A program made the translations under genes and the position numbers. Positions 22,046 to 36,528 of a stretch of 64,000 bases of DNA are shown here, piece after piece (position 1 is the stretch's first letter; every line of letters starts with the position of its first letter). The stretch comes from Gadus chalcogrammus (lineage: Eukaryota > Chordata > Actinopteri > Gadiformes > Gadidae): the NCBI RefSeq assembly GCF_026213295.1, contig NC_079412.1:14987182-15051181 (forward strand), written 5' to 3'. Below the pieces are notes generated by a model that was not told the DNA's origin, did not search any database, and was given only the letters and a program-made list of their open reading frames with translations.

Positions 22046-25000
22046 GTGGCCCCACCTCTACCTCAGAGCCTTCCTCCCTGGCCAGTGGAGGGATGATATG
22101 GACTTAGAGGATGATTGGAGGGGTTAGGCAGGGACTCTGCTCTTACACAAGCCACTCAGATTCTGCACTAAAAGGTCCTATTATATCCACAGGCCACTGG
22201 AACCCTGTAACACTGATATTGAATGGCACCATATCCCTGCACTCAACTGCACTGTGTGATGCTTATCACTTTGTTTTTTATTTCCTTATCCCATTGTCGT
22301 AATTCTGTGTTTTGGAAGTGAAGTGGAAGAAAAATAGTCTTTAACAAATATGTCAAGCACAACATGAGGTACAAAAAAGAAAAAGACAAATATGAATTCT
22401 GAATTGTGGACACCGGTGCCATTTGCGAAATAGCTTCAATTTGCCCGTATCGAGCGGAAAAGTGTCCCAAACTGCATGTTTTTTCCGCAAGAAGCTGAAA
22501 TTGTTTGGAAAAACCCCACGCGACACGGCGAGGGATAATGACATCTCCTGCAATGGGGAAACGCCATACATAGCGCTGCACACTATCAACTGGGCTTCAC
22601 ACTTCATTGCACCCCTCTTGGTTTCTCAATGTTTTTTCTTCACCCCATTTTTTGTCTTACACACTGCCCCCGCAGGCAAAAGCAGAATATTAAGAGAGAA
22701 GAGAGCTGCTCTGATCTAGATGTGGGTTCCTCTGCCATTTGGGAATCGCAGTATCCGGTAATTCCTTTTTGAGCGCCACCTCGAAATCCCCCATAATCCT
22801 CTGAATCACCAAATCCCAAACCTCCACCGCTTGCCTGCAGGAGATGTTTAGACAGCAGCAAAAAATAATAGACTAAATGTTTTACCCCAACACATTTCCT
22901 TTTTAATCCCACAAAAGCATGTTATTGTGCATGATATGTTGGGCTTAGCCCTCCCGATGTATCCCTGGTATGACTCACGAGTGATTCACCGTGCTTCGCT
23001 TCTAAATGTGACTGAGTAAATGTTTGGTAATGAGAGAGGTGCTGTATTGCAGTCTTCTATGTGCCTGGAGTATACGAAGCCCCTTAGAGATGTCTGCCTC
23101 TGTTGCTGCCGGCGGTGGGTGACCTTTCAACAATGCATACGGGAAAGGTCATTGGCTGTTTTTAAGCATTTGAAAAAGAAAAAACTGCACGAACAAAGTG
23201 TACGGAAAAAACATGACACACCCCCACTCCCAAGAAGTTTTCATCACATTTGTCTTCCATTACCAAATTACCATAGGATATGGGGATTTTAGGGTTTCAT
23301 TTAAAAGTAATAACTGGAAGTCAGGATAGACTATTTTCCTTTTTTTGTACGCTTCAGCTTTAAAACATTTAAATTGCAGAATTAAGTCCTATGGGATGGT
23401 GATCTATGAAAGAGGAAATTATTCGCAATGAGATTCAACCCATGAGGAATGTTTGATAACCTTAGGAGAAAGATAGCTGGCATGAATTTATACGACTCCA
23501 TGTTGTGCATTTGAGTTCCGATGACACATCACAGGGTGCTCTCCTTCCTCCCGGATTTCGGCTCTGATGAGGCGATGCTCCGTGCCATATGGAACGGGGA
23601 TGGATGGAGCATGAACACCCACATGCGTTACACTCATCACGCGGACGTCTCCCGTCTTGTTCTACCCAACAGCGTAAAACCATTAATGAATTGACTTGGA
23701 TGAAAGATTTGAATCTCTTTATCTAAATGACAGCCTCATTAAATGCTGGTTCCTTACATTCCACACAGCAATCCACTGTATACCACACACTTTAAAGAGA
23801 TAAATTATATTCCACTGTAGATATTACACAGAATTTAAGATTTATGATCCCCGTTCCGGTGTGCACAGTGCACAAACTGTCACCCTCGATAAACACTTGA
23901 GTCTGCTAATTTGACCTCACTTGTTTTCATGCAAACGTCCCCCCGCATGTGAGGGCTCATCCGAGGGCCACCCCCAAGACTTTTATTTTGTCGACACCCA
24001 GAAGTGTGCAAGTCTTACTTCTCTGCAACACTCTCCACATTCATTACAACATCTGTTCATCCACATGAAGAACCAGCATCTCTTTCTATCCAACGATACA
24101 ATATATGATTCCAACTGGATCAAACCAGTGTTATGTCTTCTCTCCATTATGGAGATTCGGATAAAACTGATTCCCATAAAGTCTTGTACCAATTTATTGG
24201 CCATAGCTTATGGAGTATATGAATGAGTGCCTATATGACCACCTTATTGCCATTTATGTTGAAAATGTGGGAAGAAATACTCTAGATAGACTTGAAAACT
24301 ATATACTCATAAGCAATCTTCATGAAAATATGCATTAACCCATGGACCTCCATGTTCATCACCATTTCAATGGCTGAAAAACAGATTAGATGCTTCTTCG
24401 CTCATCCGCAAATCAGATATCAGGAGGGCTTTCCCACATGAGTGAATGACTCATAATGTCAATATAATATCTATACATAATATCAATGAATGTCAGGGAA
24501 ATGAAGCAGGATGACAGATGGACGTCATACAGTGATGCGCCGATGGTTCAACAGGGAATCCCAATAACACTTTGCCCATTGGAGATCATTCAGATTCACT
24601 TTGCATTAAACATTTAATATTTTATCACCTGCGCTTCCTGTCGGTGATCGAGTGTGGCTTAGCCAGGACGTGGACCCTACAGATGGTGTGTGAAGTGGTG
24701 CAGTACCAGGATGGATGGAGAGGCCAAACACTTTATTATTTAAAAGCTTGGAGCGGACAGCGTAAACAAATACTGGAAAGCATTTGTGGAGGAAAACAGA
24801 ATGGCGTCATCGTTTGGCACGCACCGCTGAGTGCATGACGAGGGATTGTTTCTTCAAACACATACAGCATATTATCCAATTCTAATGAAGACGGTTTGAT
24901 TAGTCAAACGAAAAGAGTGATGTTCAGATGTTCTGACATAGTTTAGTATAGTATACAGTTTAGTAAAAGCAGTACATTAGATCTGTACCATTTATTATTT

Positions 25001-25685
25001 AATCTGTAGCTCCCCTAGGTATAATAGCTATATTAATTTAAATAATTCATATTGATATCATGAGATCATAGCATCTTGTTTGATTAATATACTTTGGACT
25101 CAACTTTTTCTTCATTCTTTCAAGCATCAAGTTCAGCAAGGACAGATTCAGTGCATCCCAACTATGTGTTATTCTGGCGATTATGTTTTCGTCCCAGCAG
25201 ACACTAGCATTGAGTTATTCACACCTTAAAATAACACCTATCGAGGCATATGGATTTATACATAACAGACTGTATATCAATTTTGGAATGCTATTATTAC
25301 CTTTAATGCATATTTTCATTCCCCCTGAGATGTTTAATGGTGCGTCCCATTAAATCACTCACATTAACCTGATCATCCCAAGCCCAGGTGGGACCTGTGA
25401 CCTTTAAACCTCCTCTATGCAACAAGACCCTAAGCCTTGTAAGCCAGGCTCCCTCCGTCTGCTCTGGATCACATATAACGGATACCACATGCTATATTTC
25501 ACTCATATGTAGCGAAAAATAATGTCATTATTGCTGTAGCAGCAGGTGTGGTGGAACTATTGCAAAGCTTTTTTTTCACTCTCCCGAGTGACTGCAGCTC
25601 AATCCGTTGATCGGATCATACTGCCGGTCAAATTTCATATGTCCCTTCTCCGACCCACGAGTGCCTTCTCCACGAAGGGCTGCTT

Positions 25686-25803
25686 GAAACACCTTTGGAT
25701 TGTCTGTGTGTTTGTGTGTGAAAGTTTGTGTCTGCATGAGGGTGCGTGTGTGGGTGTGCGTGCATGTGTGTGTCTGTGTGTGGTCTGTGTGTGAGTGTGA
25801 GTC

Positions 25804-25900
<97 letters not shown>

Positions 25901-26000
25901 TGTTTGTGTGTGTGCGTGCGTCTGTGTGTGTGCGTGCGTGCGTGCGTGCGTGCATGCGTTCATGTGTGTGTCTGTATGTGCGTCTGTGTGTGTGCACGTG
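25686..26000. repeat. (GT)n compound array, copy 1
   Basis: Pure GT at about 25805-25893 inside a GT-rich and GTGC-rich stretch. The copy 2 equivalent is at 44873-45174. Confidence 0.97.
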
Positions 26001-27008
26001 CCATTTCAAAAGAAAGGCTTCCTCACAGCTTCCTCTCAGAAAAACCGGGCTCATTACTTTCCTTAAGGGGGGGGGGGGGTGAGGTTTGAGACCCTGATTT
26101 GATCGACCTTGGGCCCCAGGGTCTGTAGGACAGCACCGGGCGGGGGGTCAACAAGAGGAGATGAGGCTTGGCGTGTAATTGGGGATGGGTGGCGACTGGC
26201 TAGTGGTGGAGCTTAGAGCGATTGATGTAGAGCAAGAAGGATGTTCCACGTGCAGCATCTACTCAAGAGCTGGTGAGACTCTGTACACCAGGCATCTGCA
26301 CACAGATTGGCAATCGGGATCCTGTTAAACTCATCTTCCGATTGGCTGTGCTTGATCTATAACATATCATCTAATTTGCTATTGATTGTGCGGTAAATGT
26401 GGTTGCTGCTCTAAAGCTCACAGCCCATGTGCGGCTCTTGCAGGGGCTGCAGGAGACACAGGTGATTACGAATACAGGAAAATGGTCTGTAGGACATGTC
26501 TTGGATAATTTATGTGAAATAAATGAATTAACAATTAGAGCGGTAGTATGCGGTTTGCTACTTTGCGTGTGATCCAAAGCATAAGCACAGAAGACCCTGC
26601 CATCAAGCTCATTGGAGCTGATAATAGTGTGACATTACTCTGCTGGTACGAGCATGCTGCCAAACATGAACACTATTTCAAGGATGGCTTCTCCAAAGGA
26701 AATACATTTGTATGTAAAACATTGTATGATACACGGCTAATTGTGATTCAGGAACTAATGGCATCTGCTATAGAGGGGCATCATGAAACCCTTGGGAAGG
26801 TGGTGATACTTTATAATCAGGGCAGAGGAGAGCGACGCCACTTGAATTGAACATCCATGCTCCCTTCTAAACGCTCTGCAACGCTGCAGGCAACACTGTT
26901 TCCCCCTGGTTCCTGACTGTGCACCAGGCTGTCCTATAACACACCCCCTGGCAAGCCTGGCGGGCCTCCCCCCTCCTACATCCCTACAGCACACCCAGTC
27001 CCCCTCTA

Positions 27009-27420
27009 ATGGCGCGTTTCCACTGAGCGGTGCGGTACAGTTCGTTGTGGTACAAAGCGCGGCACGGTTCGCGTTTCCACTGCCAAAAATGAGGCAGGGT
27101 CCCAAAATAAGCGCACTGGGCCCCGCTGAGCCACGCTGAGCCATACCTATTTCTCTGTACACCTCCGGTGGGGTACCAAAGCGTTCTGAAAGGGTGCCGA
27201 AAAGGTGGACCACACGCGCCGTCTGTTGATTGGTCGACAGAATTGTCCCTTCCGTGCGACAGCGGGAAGCTCTTTGTTTAATGTGTCGCGTTCTTCTTTT
27301 CCATTGAATTTATTAGCAGGCTACACCGTGTCGCGCTGCTATGATGTCACGATGCTTCGTAGCTGCCGCGGCTATCGCCATCCGACTTAAACCCCGCCCT
27401 ACCATAAGGGTAATGCCGGC
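27009..27420. mobile_element. degraded DNA-transposon-like repeat, copy 1
   Basis: A CpG-rich stretch opening GGCGCGTTTCCACTGAGCGG with repeated GTGCGGTAC and CGCGGCACGG words. This resembles a common fish non-autonomous DNA transposon whose ends read as fast-folding GTTTCCACTG repeats. No clean right-end inverted repeat was found, so the family and limits are uncertain. Copy 2 has it at about 46189-46600. Confidence 0.4.
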
Positions 27421-28022
27421 ACCAGCTTATAACACCAGCTACCACCTCAGACCCAGGGCCCCAGGACCCAGGGCCACGTGGAGCCCTGTCACAAGCCTCA
27501 CAGTGTGAATATTTAATTGAAATGGATTGGGTCTCCCTCTCACTTATCATACTGTCCCTACCCACCGCTATGCTGCTGTGTGCGTTAAGCGGCTTTGGTA
27601 GCGCAGGTCGTGGTCTGTTGTGTTACTGTACACACACCGGGGCTCCTGCTATTCTGAGGGACGGCCCCCCGGCGGCTAGCCCTGCTGGGGTCCAGGGAAG
27701 CCCTCAGCAGGACTGGTTGTAAAGGAAGCAGGGAGAGAGGGGGGGGCTGGGGGGGAGAGAGGGGGGCTGGGGGGGAGAGAGGGGGGAAGACATGGAGAGG
27801 AGGCCGGGATCTTTGAATCATCCCACGAGGAAGACCAGGAGGAAGACCGCCCCCAACCCCCCCCCCCCATGATCCTACTAATCAGATGCAATCACGCCAG
27901 TGAAGCTCACAAAAACACATGCATGCATGCGAGCACACACGCACACACACCACACGTCAGTGTCACAGTCTTATATAAGCACCTACTCATACATATACGT
28001 GACCTCCCCATCCTCCATTACA

Positions 28023-28183
<161 letters not shown>

Positions 28184-28675
28184 CACAACTGCACCTACAC
28201 GCCAGACTTTAATGCAAACCAATGGGCCTGCAGTGAGGGAGGGCTCGGGGGGGGTGGGGGGAGGGGGGGGTGATAGAGGGCTCGAATTGGTCTGGCGGTC
28301 TCCTGTGACTGCAGCTGGCAGAAGTGGGATCCGGCGAGGACATGACTGCTCTGTAGGAGCAGATAAAGACGGTGGAGAGGAGGGGGCCAGGCAGAGTGGG
28401 GGGATGGGGGGGGGGGGGGATGGGGGGGGGGGGGGAACGCATTGGGCTCATATATCTCTTTAAAGCAGGAATAATGCAATGTCTTATCACACTTCATATT
28501 TTCGAGGAGACGGAGGGTGTTCTGCATAGTATTTAAAAGTGTCTCCTTGGCTCTGCTGCTGTCCCTTCTCTTCACTTGTGATTACTAGGGAGGGGGGGGG
28601 GGTGGTCTCACTGGAGTCACCTCGCAACCGATACACAAACAGTAGTAGCAGGTAAAACAAAAACACATGATGCAA

Positions 28676-28747
28676 ACACGCATACACACGCGCGCACAGA
28701 CACACGCATTCACACGCGCGCACGCACACAGACAGGCGCACACACGC

Positions 28748-28845
<98 letters not shown>

Positions 28846-28863
28846 AACACACACACACACACA
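28676..28863. repeat. (CA)n array with CGCG interruptions, copy 1
   Basis: Mixed CACACGCGCGCA units at the left grade into pure CA at the right. The copy 2 equivalent is at 47870-48059. Confidence 0.95.
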
Positions 28864-31220
28864 CCACAAATCCATACTCTCACAGCGGCACATAATACCC
28901 CTTTGCTTGCTCAATAATACATAGTCGAACAAAATAAGGGTATGCACATACACACAGACATTCATAAAAAAGACACATCCCTCTTCCGTTGCCTGAGTCC
29001 ACATTTTACGCTATGCAGCTAAACAGGCGCAGACCTCACCTCCATCACACAGGTGTGGACCAGGGCGCGTTGTAAAGGACCAAGTTATTACTATCTTGCC
29101 ATTTAACCATATTCCCTCACACCATGTGAGAAATGTGCAAAAGGACAGGCGAGGCCAAAAGTGAGAGCTTCCGACTCTAATTAAATATTAACACAGTGCC
29201 CCATAAATCATGAATATTCCACAGAAGTAAAAAAGACCGAAACGGAGACGCGGAGAAACTGGAATCATTTCAACGTGCAGGCTATTATTTAAAGTAAATA
29301 TTAAATTGTACTTCTGGCTGTTCTTCAACGCAAATAACAGAATAATCTTTATGGCTAAGAATGCCTGTTAGTTAAACAACATTGTTAAAGAAATAGAATC
29401 CTTCTGGCTGTGCTTCTAGCGCAGAGCACCGCGCTAGGTGAGGGCTCACCCTCCCATCCTCCAACACACTGACAACCTGCTACCTGTTCGCCCAACAACC
29501 TCGCCTACAGAGTAATCAAGAGGAAAAACTGCATCAAAAGCGAAAGGGGAGGAAAAGGCTGAAAGCTAGATTATAAACAAGTGAGAGAATATGAGCTGAC
29601 AACTGTGTACTCACCGTTGACAGTGTTCTCCACTTTTCTCTTCCTTTCCACACACTTCACGCCCTATTTTATTTTCCTCTCTATCCTTCTCTGTCTTATC
29701 TGTTCTTTCCTTTTTCTTCTTTATTTCTCTTGATCCTCTCCCTTTGCCGGCTCCTCGACCGAATGAGTGTTCACTGCACTCAGGAACCGAGTTTCTATGG
29801 CACTGGAGTCTGAGCGAGCAAATCAGCAGGCTACTGTACTGCAAATGTCTGGGGGCAGGTCCCTCACACAGTCCACAGATCCGTCACACAGGCTCAATGA
29901 TCTCTCACTTCAACTGTTGCGGACAAACGCGCCACTTCGACTTGGTGTGTCATCAAAAACGGTTCAGAGGCTGGCAAAAAAAAAGTAATCTAAAAACATA
30001 GAGAACTTGTCGTCTACACATTTATTTACAACCTAAAACAAGATTGAGGACATAAGTTTAAGGTGCATGAATATTCATGCAGCATGTGTTGAATAAATAT
30101 CAAAGGCGTTCTTTGAATAGATGCCCAAATACAACAAGCAAGGTGTTTTGCTTTATGTATAATTAGGCGCGTGAACAGTGGGGGTGGAGCGAGTGGGTTT
30201 CTTTTTTCTTTCTTTCTTTCTTTTATTCAGCCGCACCAGGCTCCTTCCCGAACCGCGTTGCTGCTGTAGTTCTAGCACGCATTTAGTCATGCGCAGTTGA
30301 TTTAACAAGCCCGAGAGATGCCTCGCGCGGCGTCCGTCTACTACAGTGCGCGAGACTATGGCCACGCGATATTGCAGCACAATCAGTTCACTGTTGAACA
30401 AAGAGGGAGAGCGCGCAAGAGGGAGGAAGGTATTGGAGTGAGGGAGGGGGAGGAGTAGGGATAGAAGGTCCTCGATCTAGATTAGCATCATTGTATCCTC
30501 CACATCATCTGGTCTGCTGGGGGTGTACTGCTGTGTTGCTATTGGCTCAAGAGGCTGCACGGTAGACTACCTTACAAACACTCCCCTGGTTGCGCTATGA
30601 AACATGATGGACGGAACCTGACTCTATTTGAGGTACTGGTTAGAAAAATGGCATTGGTCGAGAACAGAGTGCTCTGAACAGGAAAATAATCAATTCATAG
30701 CAATGGGTACTCACTGCTTGCTAAATGCAGCATGTAGTACAGATCTAAAATGTGTTAAAAACTACAACGCGTTCCAATGCTCTGTATCTGGGAACCAGCA
30801 ATTACAGTGCCCTATCAGTAACCCCCCCCCCCCCCCCTTCCAGAAAGAGTTGACAAATATCACAGGAAGATGGGCTCATTAATGCTGTCTGAAATTTGAG
30901 AATTGAGTGAGGGGAAACCTTCATTAACAACCATTGCGTGGTAAGTGTGACTAATAGGCAGCCATTACCAAATATTCTAAAGGGTGTCATTAGCAAACAT
31001 CCGGGCTGCTTCCCATCACATGCATCGATTCTAGGCTCTTCTTGGCTCTCTAACTTCGCTCTCTTTGTCTAATAGGCTAACCCTTTTTATCCATAGTCCC
31101 AAAACCATGTAAATAGTTTGGAAATTACATAAATGAAGACATAGACACATCAAATTGTTAATGTTCCACTGCACATCAAAGATGTACGTATAGATAGGTA
31201 TAGAGACCCCTAAATCAATT

Positions 31221-31253
31221 CTTCAATGCCTAGATGGTTTCTAGGCATTGAAG
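31221..31253. repeat. perfect hairpin in syt6 intron 1 (copy 1)
   Basis: CTTCAATGCCTAG (31221-31233) and CTAGGCATTGAAG (31241-31253) make a perfect 13-bp stem with a 7-nt loop. It is unchanged in copy 2 at 50420-50452. Confidence 0.85.
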
Positions 31254-34200
31254 TTCTTTAAAAACTTTCCAATTGCCTTTTCAGGTAATTTTCACAATAT
31301 CCAGTCAAAGAGGATGGGACTGGCCGCTTAAAGGTGACAGATTATACCCCCAAGTGTGAGGCAGATTTTCAGAACGGCTTGTAACGGCTAATCACACTCA
31401 CACCTGGTGGTACAATATGTCCCCTTTAAATACACCTGCAGTTCATTGTAAAGTTTATCAATCATAATCATGAAGGAGCAAACCATCTGCTTAATATTGG
31501 ACGGACGGTGTGAAGCCTGCTATGTTACTAGCACACTGCTACTTACTGCAATGGGTTTTTTAAGACACTTGTCTTAAACTCTTAGTTGGTTAATCCTAGC
31601 TTTGAATTATGCTCAGGGCGGGAGTCTCCCCTGGGGGGCTGCAGAGGCGCGAGCGCCTGAATAGACGTGCAAAGAGTGGCCGAGAGATTCTCAGGAACAT
31701 CTCAGTGCACACACACCAGGGATGAACTCAGAAGCACCATTTATCTTCCTAATGAACCGTTCATCACAGGTTCCCGCCATCCGCGGCCGTGATGGAAGTC
31801 CGCGCCTGCGGGTCCAAGAAGCCAGTGTGAGTTCAAAGGAAAGCAGAGTGCAGACGGGTACATTCTGCAGCGACTCCAGGCTCTCAGAATACAAATGTGG
31901 AATCCACTCAGTGTGCAGAGAAGCCATTGAAGAGGCTTCTGAAGACAATCCATTGTTGATGACCAACTGGGAGGGAGATGTTTAAAGATGGATGCTACAG
32001 GTAAGGGGGGGGGGGGGCTGCTGGGTGTTAAGTCTGTGTTAGAAGCTAAGAATTTTACGTTTTGGGGATCGGACTGAGGCAGATGTTCAAGTGGACGATT
32101 GGGAAGGACATGGAATAAATGTTAGGGAATGGGACGGTCTGGACCTCTTGTCGGGTTGTGCTCCATGAAATCTCCTAATTTCCTCGGCCTATTAAACATA
32201 GGCTATTCATACTTCATCAGACATACTATTCATGTAGATCTGCAAAGCATGTGAGTCTATATGAAGTGGTCCCACGCTGTTAATTGGAACACCTATAGCT
32301 TCCCTTGGGAAGCCATAGCCACAGCTAATTAGCTCCGACAATGTGTAAGATGTGTTTTGTCGGGGGTGGGGTGCTACTAGTTAAAAGTGTGAACAAGGCC
32401 TCCGTGCCTACCCTGATCTCTGAGTCACCTTAATAACAAACTGCGTAACCACTGGGTTGGGTCCTACATACACATTTACAAAAAATGATACTGTGATTTA
32501 ACGTGACATGCACGGGGGGCTGGTGCTACGCAGCCTCTGCCAGTGACCCTCTTCACAAGGCTCTATTTATAGGCCAGGAAAGAAGACAGGGATAAGTGTT
32601 GCTTTGCTTGCGGTCATCCTTTCTGCCGGTTTTGTCAAATCCTTTTATGCGTGGGATACATTAATTTGTCTCTAGAGTACAGTATAGTCAAATTTGACCA
32701 TGCATTGTTTCATTTGGGTATCAACAAACACAAGGCGTTAATTATCAAACAATGAGAGTGTACGAAGGAATCGCTGGGAACTTGATTGTTGCACCACCAC
32801 CTATTGTCCTCCAGATATTAGGCTGCAGAACTGATCTGGAGTATTCTTCTTAATATCCCCCATGACACACTCATAAATGCTAGGCAGCTGTATAAAAAGA
32901 AAGTTTTTTGGCCACAGCCTGGACCAAATCCAAAACGAAATGCCAAGCGATTCCTCATATAGAAAGCCCAAGACAGATGCATTGTTTTCGAGCTAGCAGC
33001 ATTATTGCAGGTCCCCACTGCTGTGGTGGCCCTTTTGAATACGTGCTTGACAAATAGGCTTATGGAACATTTAGATAAGGCGTGTGGTTTAAATAGGATT
33101 TCTGCAGGGGAAAGGCGAATCCAATAAAATCCAAATTTCTAATAAGAAAATAGCATGTGACATAGTGTATGTTCACATACGTGTATAAGTACATTCAGTA
33201 CGTTGGTAAAAAAGACAACCTTTGAGGAAGAGCTATATTTTTTTATAGAAAATACGATCCTGCTGCATGTGCTAGAAGAATGATTTATTTATTATCTCAG
33301 TAGCCTCAATGTGGTCACCTCAAACTGATATAACTAATTTTAAACCCCTTAATTGCCTTTAAGTTAAATTGGCGCGTGTCTGACCCTGGGCTTGCAGGCT
33401 TATCATGGTGTGTCTCGTCTGATATCTCCACCGTGAGCTCAGATAGTCTCGAGTGGAAGATTGGTAGCCTATATGATTAATAAGTGGGAAAATAACTCCC
33501 ATAGTAATTGGAACATAAAAAACAATTTGATGATTTTCTTAAATTTTTCATCACACCCTAACAGACAATCGACTGGCCCAATGCTTGTCATCCAAAACAG
33601 AAAGGGAGAGTGAAGCACATAAACCCTCCCAAGACATTGATTTGTGCGCATCTGGTTTAATTACTTCAATGAAGTTACGGTTACTGTTCACCCCTCTCCC
33701 CCTCCCTCCCTCCCTCCCTTCCTCCTGCAGATTATCCTCAGCGTTCTGACAGCAACACCCGGGAGGTAATCGCTGCTGCTGCTGTGGAGACAGCCGCCCC
33801 TGCTACTCTTGTCATTGTGTCACAGGTATGCATGGGAGCAAACATGAGCCTCTTGTGTTCGTAATTACATGCTTGGCTGATGAATAACTTGTCAAGAGAA
33901 GGGGTCCATCGTCTCCCACTGTGGAGCTCATTTCAGCTCAGTCCACGTACACACCAACGGACTGCTCACAAATAGTATTATTGTGTTGTAAACATTCTTG
34001 TTATATATCAGCAACTTTCCTCCTATTTGATTTGTACTCATATGATACAATAATGTATAGGCCTTATAGCATGCCTTGATTATAAACTAATCAACAAAAA
34101 GTGTTGTCTATGAGAGCCTTGAACAGGAAGTGTTTTTTCTGTTCAGTATGACGTAGACGATACTCCATTATACGAGAGAAAGCAGTGTTGTAATGAAAAG

Positions 34201-36528
34201 CTTTTAAAAAAAAAAATTGTTGTTTTTCAGTAATGCTTGAAGTATAACACAGATGTGTACGTGTACCATGGCAGCAGACAAGCAAGACAGAATGCAAACA
34301 TTAACAGTCACCGGACTGTTAAATTAGCCTGTGTTCCAGGCACATGGTTGCTTAACAAAATGTTTACTAAACCATTTGTGAAGAGCAAAGCTGATTTAGT
34401 TGCGGCGCGCCTCTAACTTGTTGCTGAATGTTTGAACAACATGCTTCGGATCAAGCACGCACCGTCGTGCAAGAGAACAAAAGCTATTGCTTCTTCATTA
34501 GCCTAGTCCATCTCCCAGATACATGAGACATGCAATATGCATTAATGTCTCCATTGATGAATAATGGAGGAAGGACCCCAGAGTGTGTTCGCCAGGTCAT
34601 TCTGAGAGACTTGGTTGGGGCTGCATGTTAAACATTGACTCCCCTTGGTAAGGACATGTAACTAGTGAATCAGCTCATCTAGAAATCTGATCATAACTTG
34701 ATTTGAACCATCCTTCACTAGTGTGTCAAGCATTTTTTGTATTCTTGTTCGGAACCTTGTGTCGCATCCGTATTCGTCACAGGAAAATCCCTGTTTAATT
34801 TGGTTGCCTAGCAACCATGTGCCTCCTTTCTGGTAGGCAGGCTAACGTGTGGTCTGGGCTCGTGGCAAGCTGGGCAGATGGGCATCCTGTTCGAATGGCG
34901 TCCTTAAGTGGTTCACAAGGCCTGTTGCCCTGTAGGCTGCTATGCTTGATCCATCTTCAGCCATATTCAGCCACGTCCCACCACCGTATGCATCGACGAT
35001 ACATGGCTTGGTTTTACATCCTCCATTGTTCACAATGTACCCATGAGGTGGTTCTTTCTAACGGTAGACAAGCTAGTAAGGTCAGTGCATCAATTCCTGT
35101 CAGGTTTGGGCAGCATCCCTTCAGGGTGGCCTGTGGAGCCTCGTAGAGAGAGCTATAATCCAATCAGAGGAGAAAGTGTCACAACAAACAGAGGATAGCA
35201 CTGTCTGTAAAAAAATGTACTCAGCCCCAAGCATTGTCCCCCCTAAAATATGTTCCCTGCTAAGTGGTTGACCCAATATGCATGGGATTGCGAGCGTACG
35301 CGCATGCATGAGTTCACGCGGCGGTGATGATGATGCAGCTTTGCATCTTACCCCCTTCCTCACCTCCGTCTGCCTGATTGTTCCTCTTAAGGGTCAGGTT
35401 ATCCCCTAGGGGGGCACCGCAGAGTTGTATCATAAGTGAAACACAAATATAAAGGAAGCAGCGGTGCTTCCTGGAAATGTTAGTGTGTGTGTTGTCTGTG
35501 TGTGTGTGTGTGGGGGGGGGGGGTCGGGGGTCTGTGTGTGTGTGTGTGTGTGTGGGTGGGGGGGGGGGGTCGGGGGTCTGTCCGGGCTGATGAAAGCCCA
35601 AGGCACGGTGTGTTCCCGGACCTGAAACTAAAACCACGTTAGGGAAGCTCCATGTTTTCTGTGAGGAAAAAATTAAGTTTCTTCGTACCCGATGACCCGG
35701 ACTACACATCACATTAGGGAGTCACAAGGAAGAGACAGGAAAAACATTTTCTTTCTACTTCTGCATTATCAGGAACATAAGGGACAAAATGTTCTGGGCC
35801 GTCTCAGGGTTGTGCTTCACATGCGTCTGCTGCCTTCCCTAATCAGGCAGAATTTGCCAGATCACTTTTGACGTTGAGCTGATACTGTTTGGAACAACGC
35901 TAGTCAATATGGATTTTAGGCAATATTGGTTGATACAAAGCGCCAGACCAATCAGTGGATAAAAGGATCACATATTAAACCTCTTCCTCATTAACCGTTT
36001 CAACAGTGTGAATACAGACCGGGTTGGAAGAAAAACGTTCCCACAGCTGGGAATTTACAGGCAACAGTTGTGATGTCCTACAAATCTCACACACCTACTC
36101 AACTTGTAGTTTGAAACTGAATGGTTAAGGTTAAGGTATGGTTAGGTTGAATTGGAGATGCTACACCCCCTTGCAATTGAAAAGTCATCAGTTGGGAGTT
36201 CGGAACTTTGGTGTAGTTTTTCTAGTTTAAAGAACTGACAGTTGAAAGTGTTCACTAGTAAGTAGTGGGTTACCTTAGCTTAAGGGAAAATAACCCCAGG
36301 TAATTCTACCTGTGCATCGCTCATCACTCTCTTTGATGAGCTGTAGAGAGCTGTGCCTGTGTCCCCACGTTTCTGCACCATCAGCTTAGCAAACGTGGCT
36401 GCGGCGTCCATCCAAGAGGCTTTAAGCTCCCATTGAGACAGGGGACAAGCAGGGTTACTAAGAGAAAGGGCCACTGAGTTTACTGCGTTTAAAAAACCAA
36501 ACAAAGTATGAAGGGTTGACTGGGTGCT

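Noticed and set aside
26548..26850. A 100-codon open frame identical in both copies (also 45726-46028)
   Set aside because: Identity between the copies is no evidence of selection if they are alleles or overlapping contigs. The product has no recognisable domain and the frame has no splice or promoter context.
31722..31985. 87-codon plus-strand open frame in copy 1
   Set aside because: The same frame is broken in copy 2 by a single-base difference in the middle. No family resemblance.
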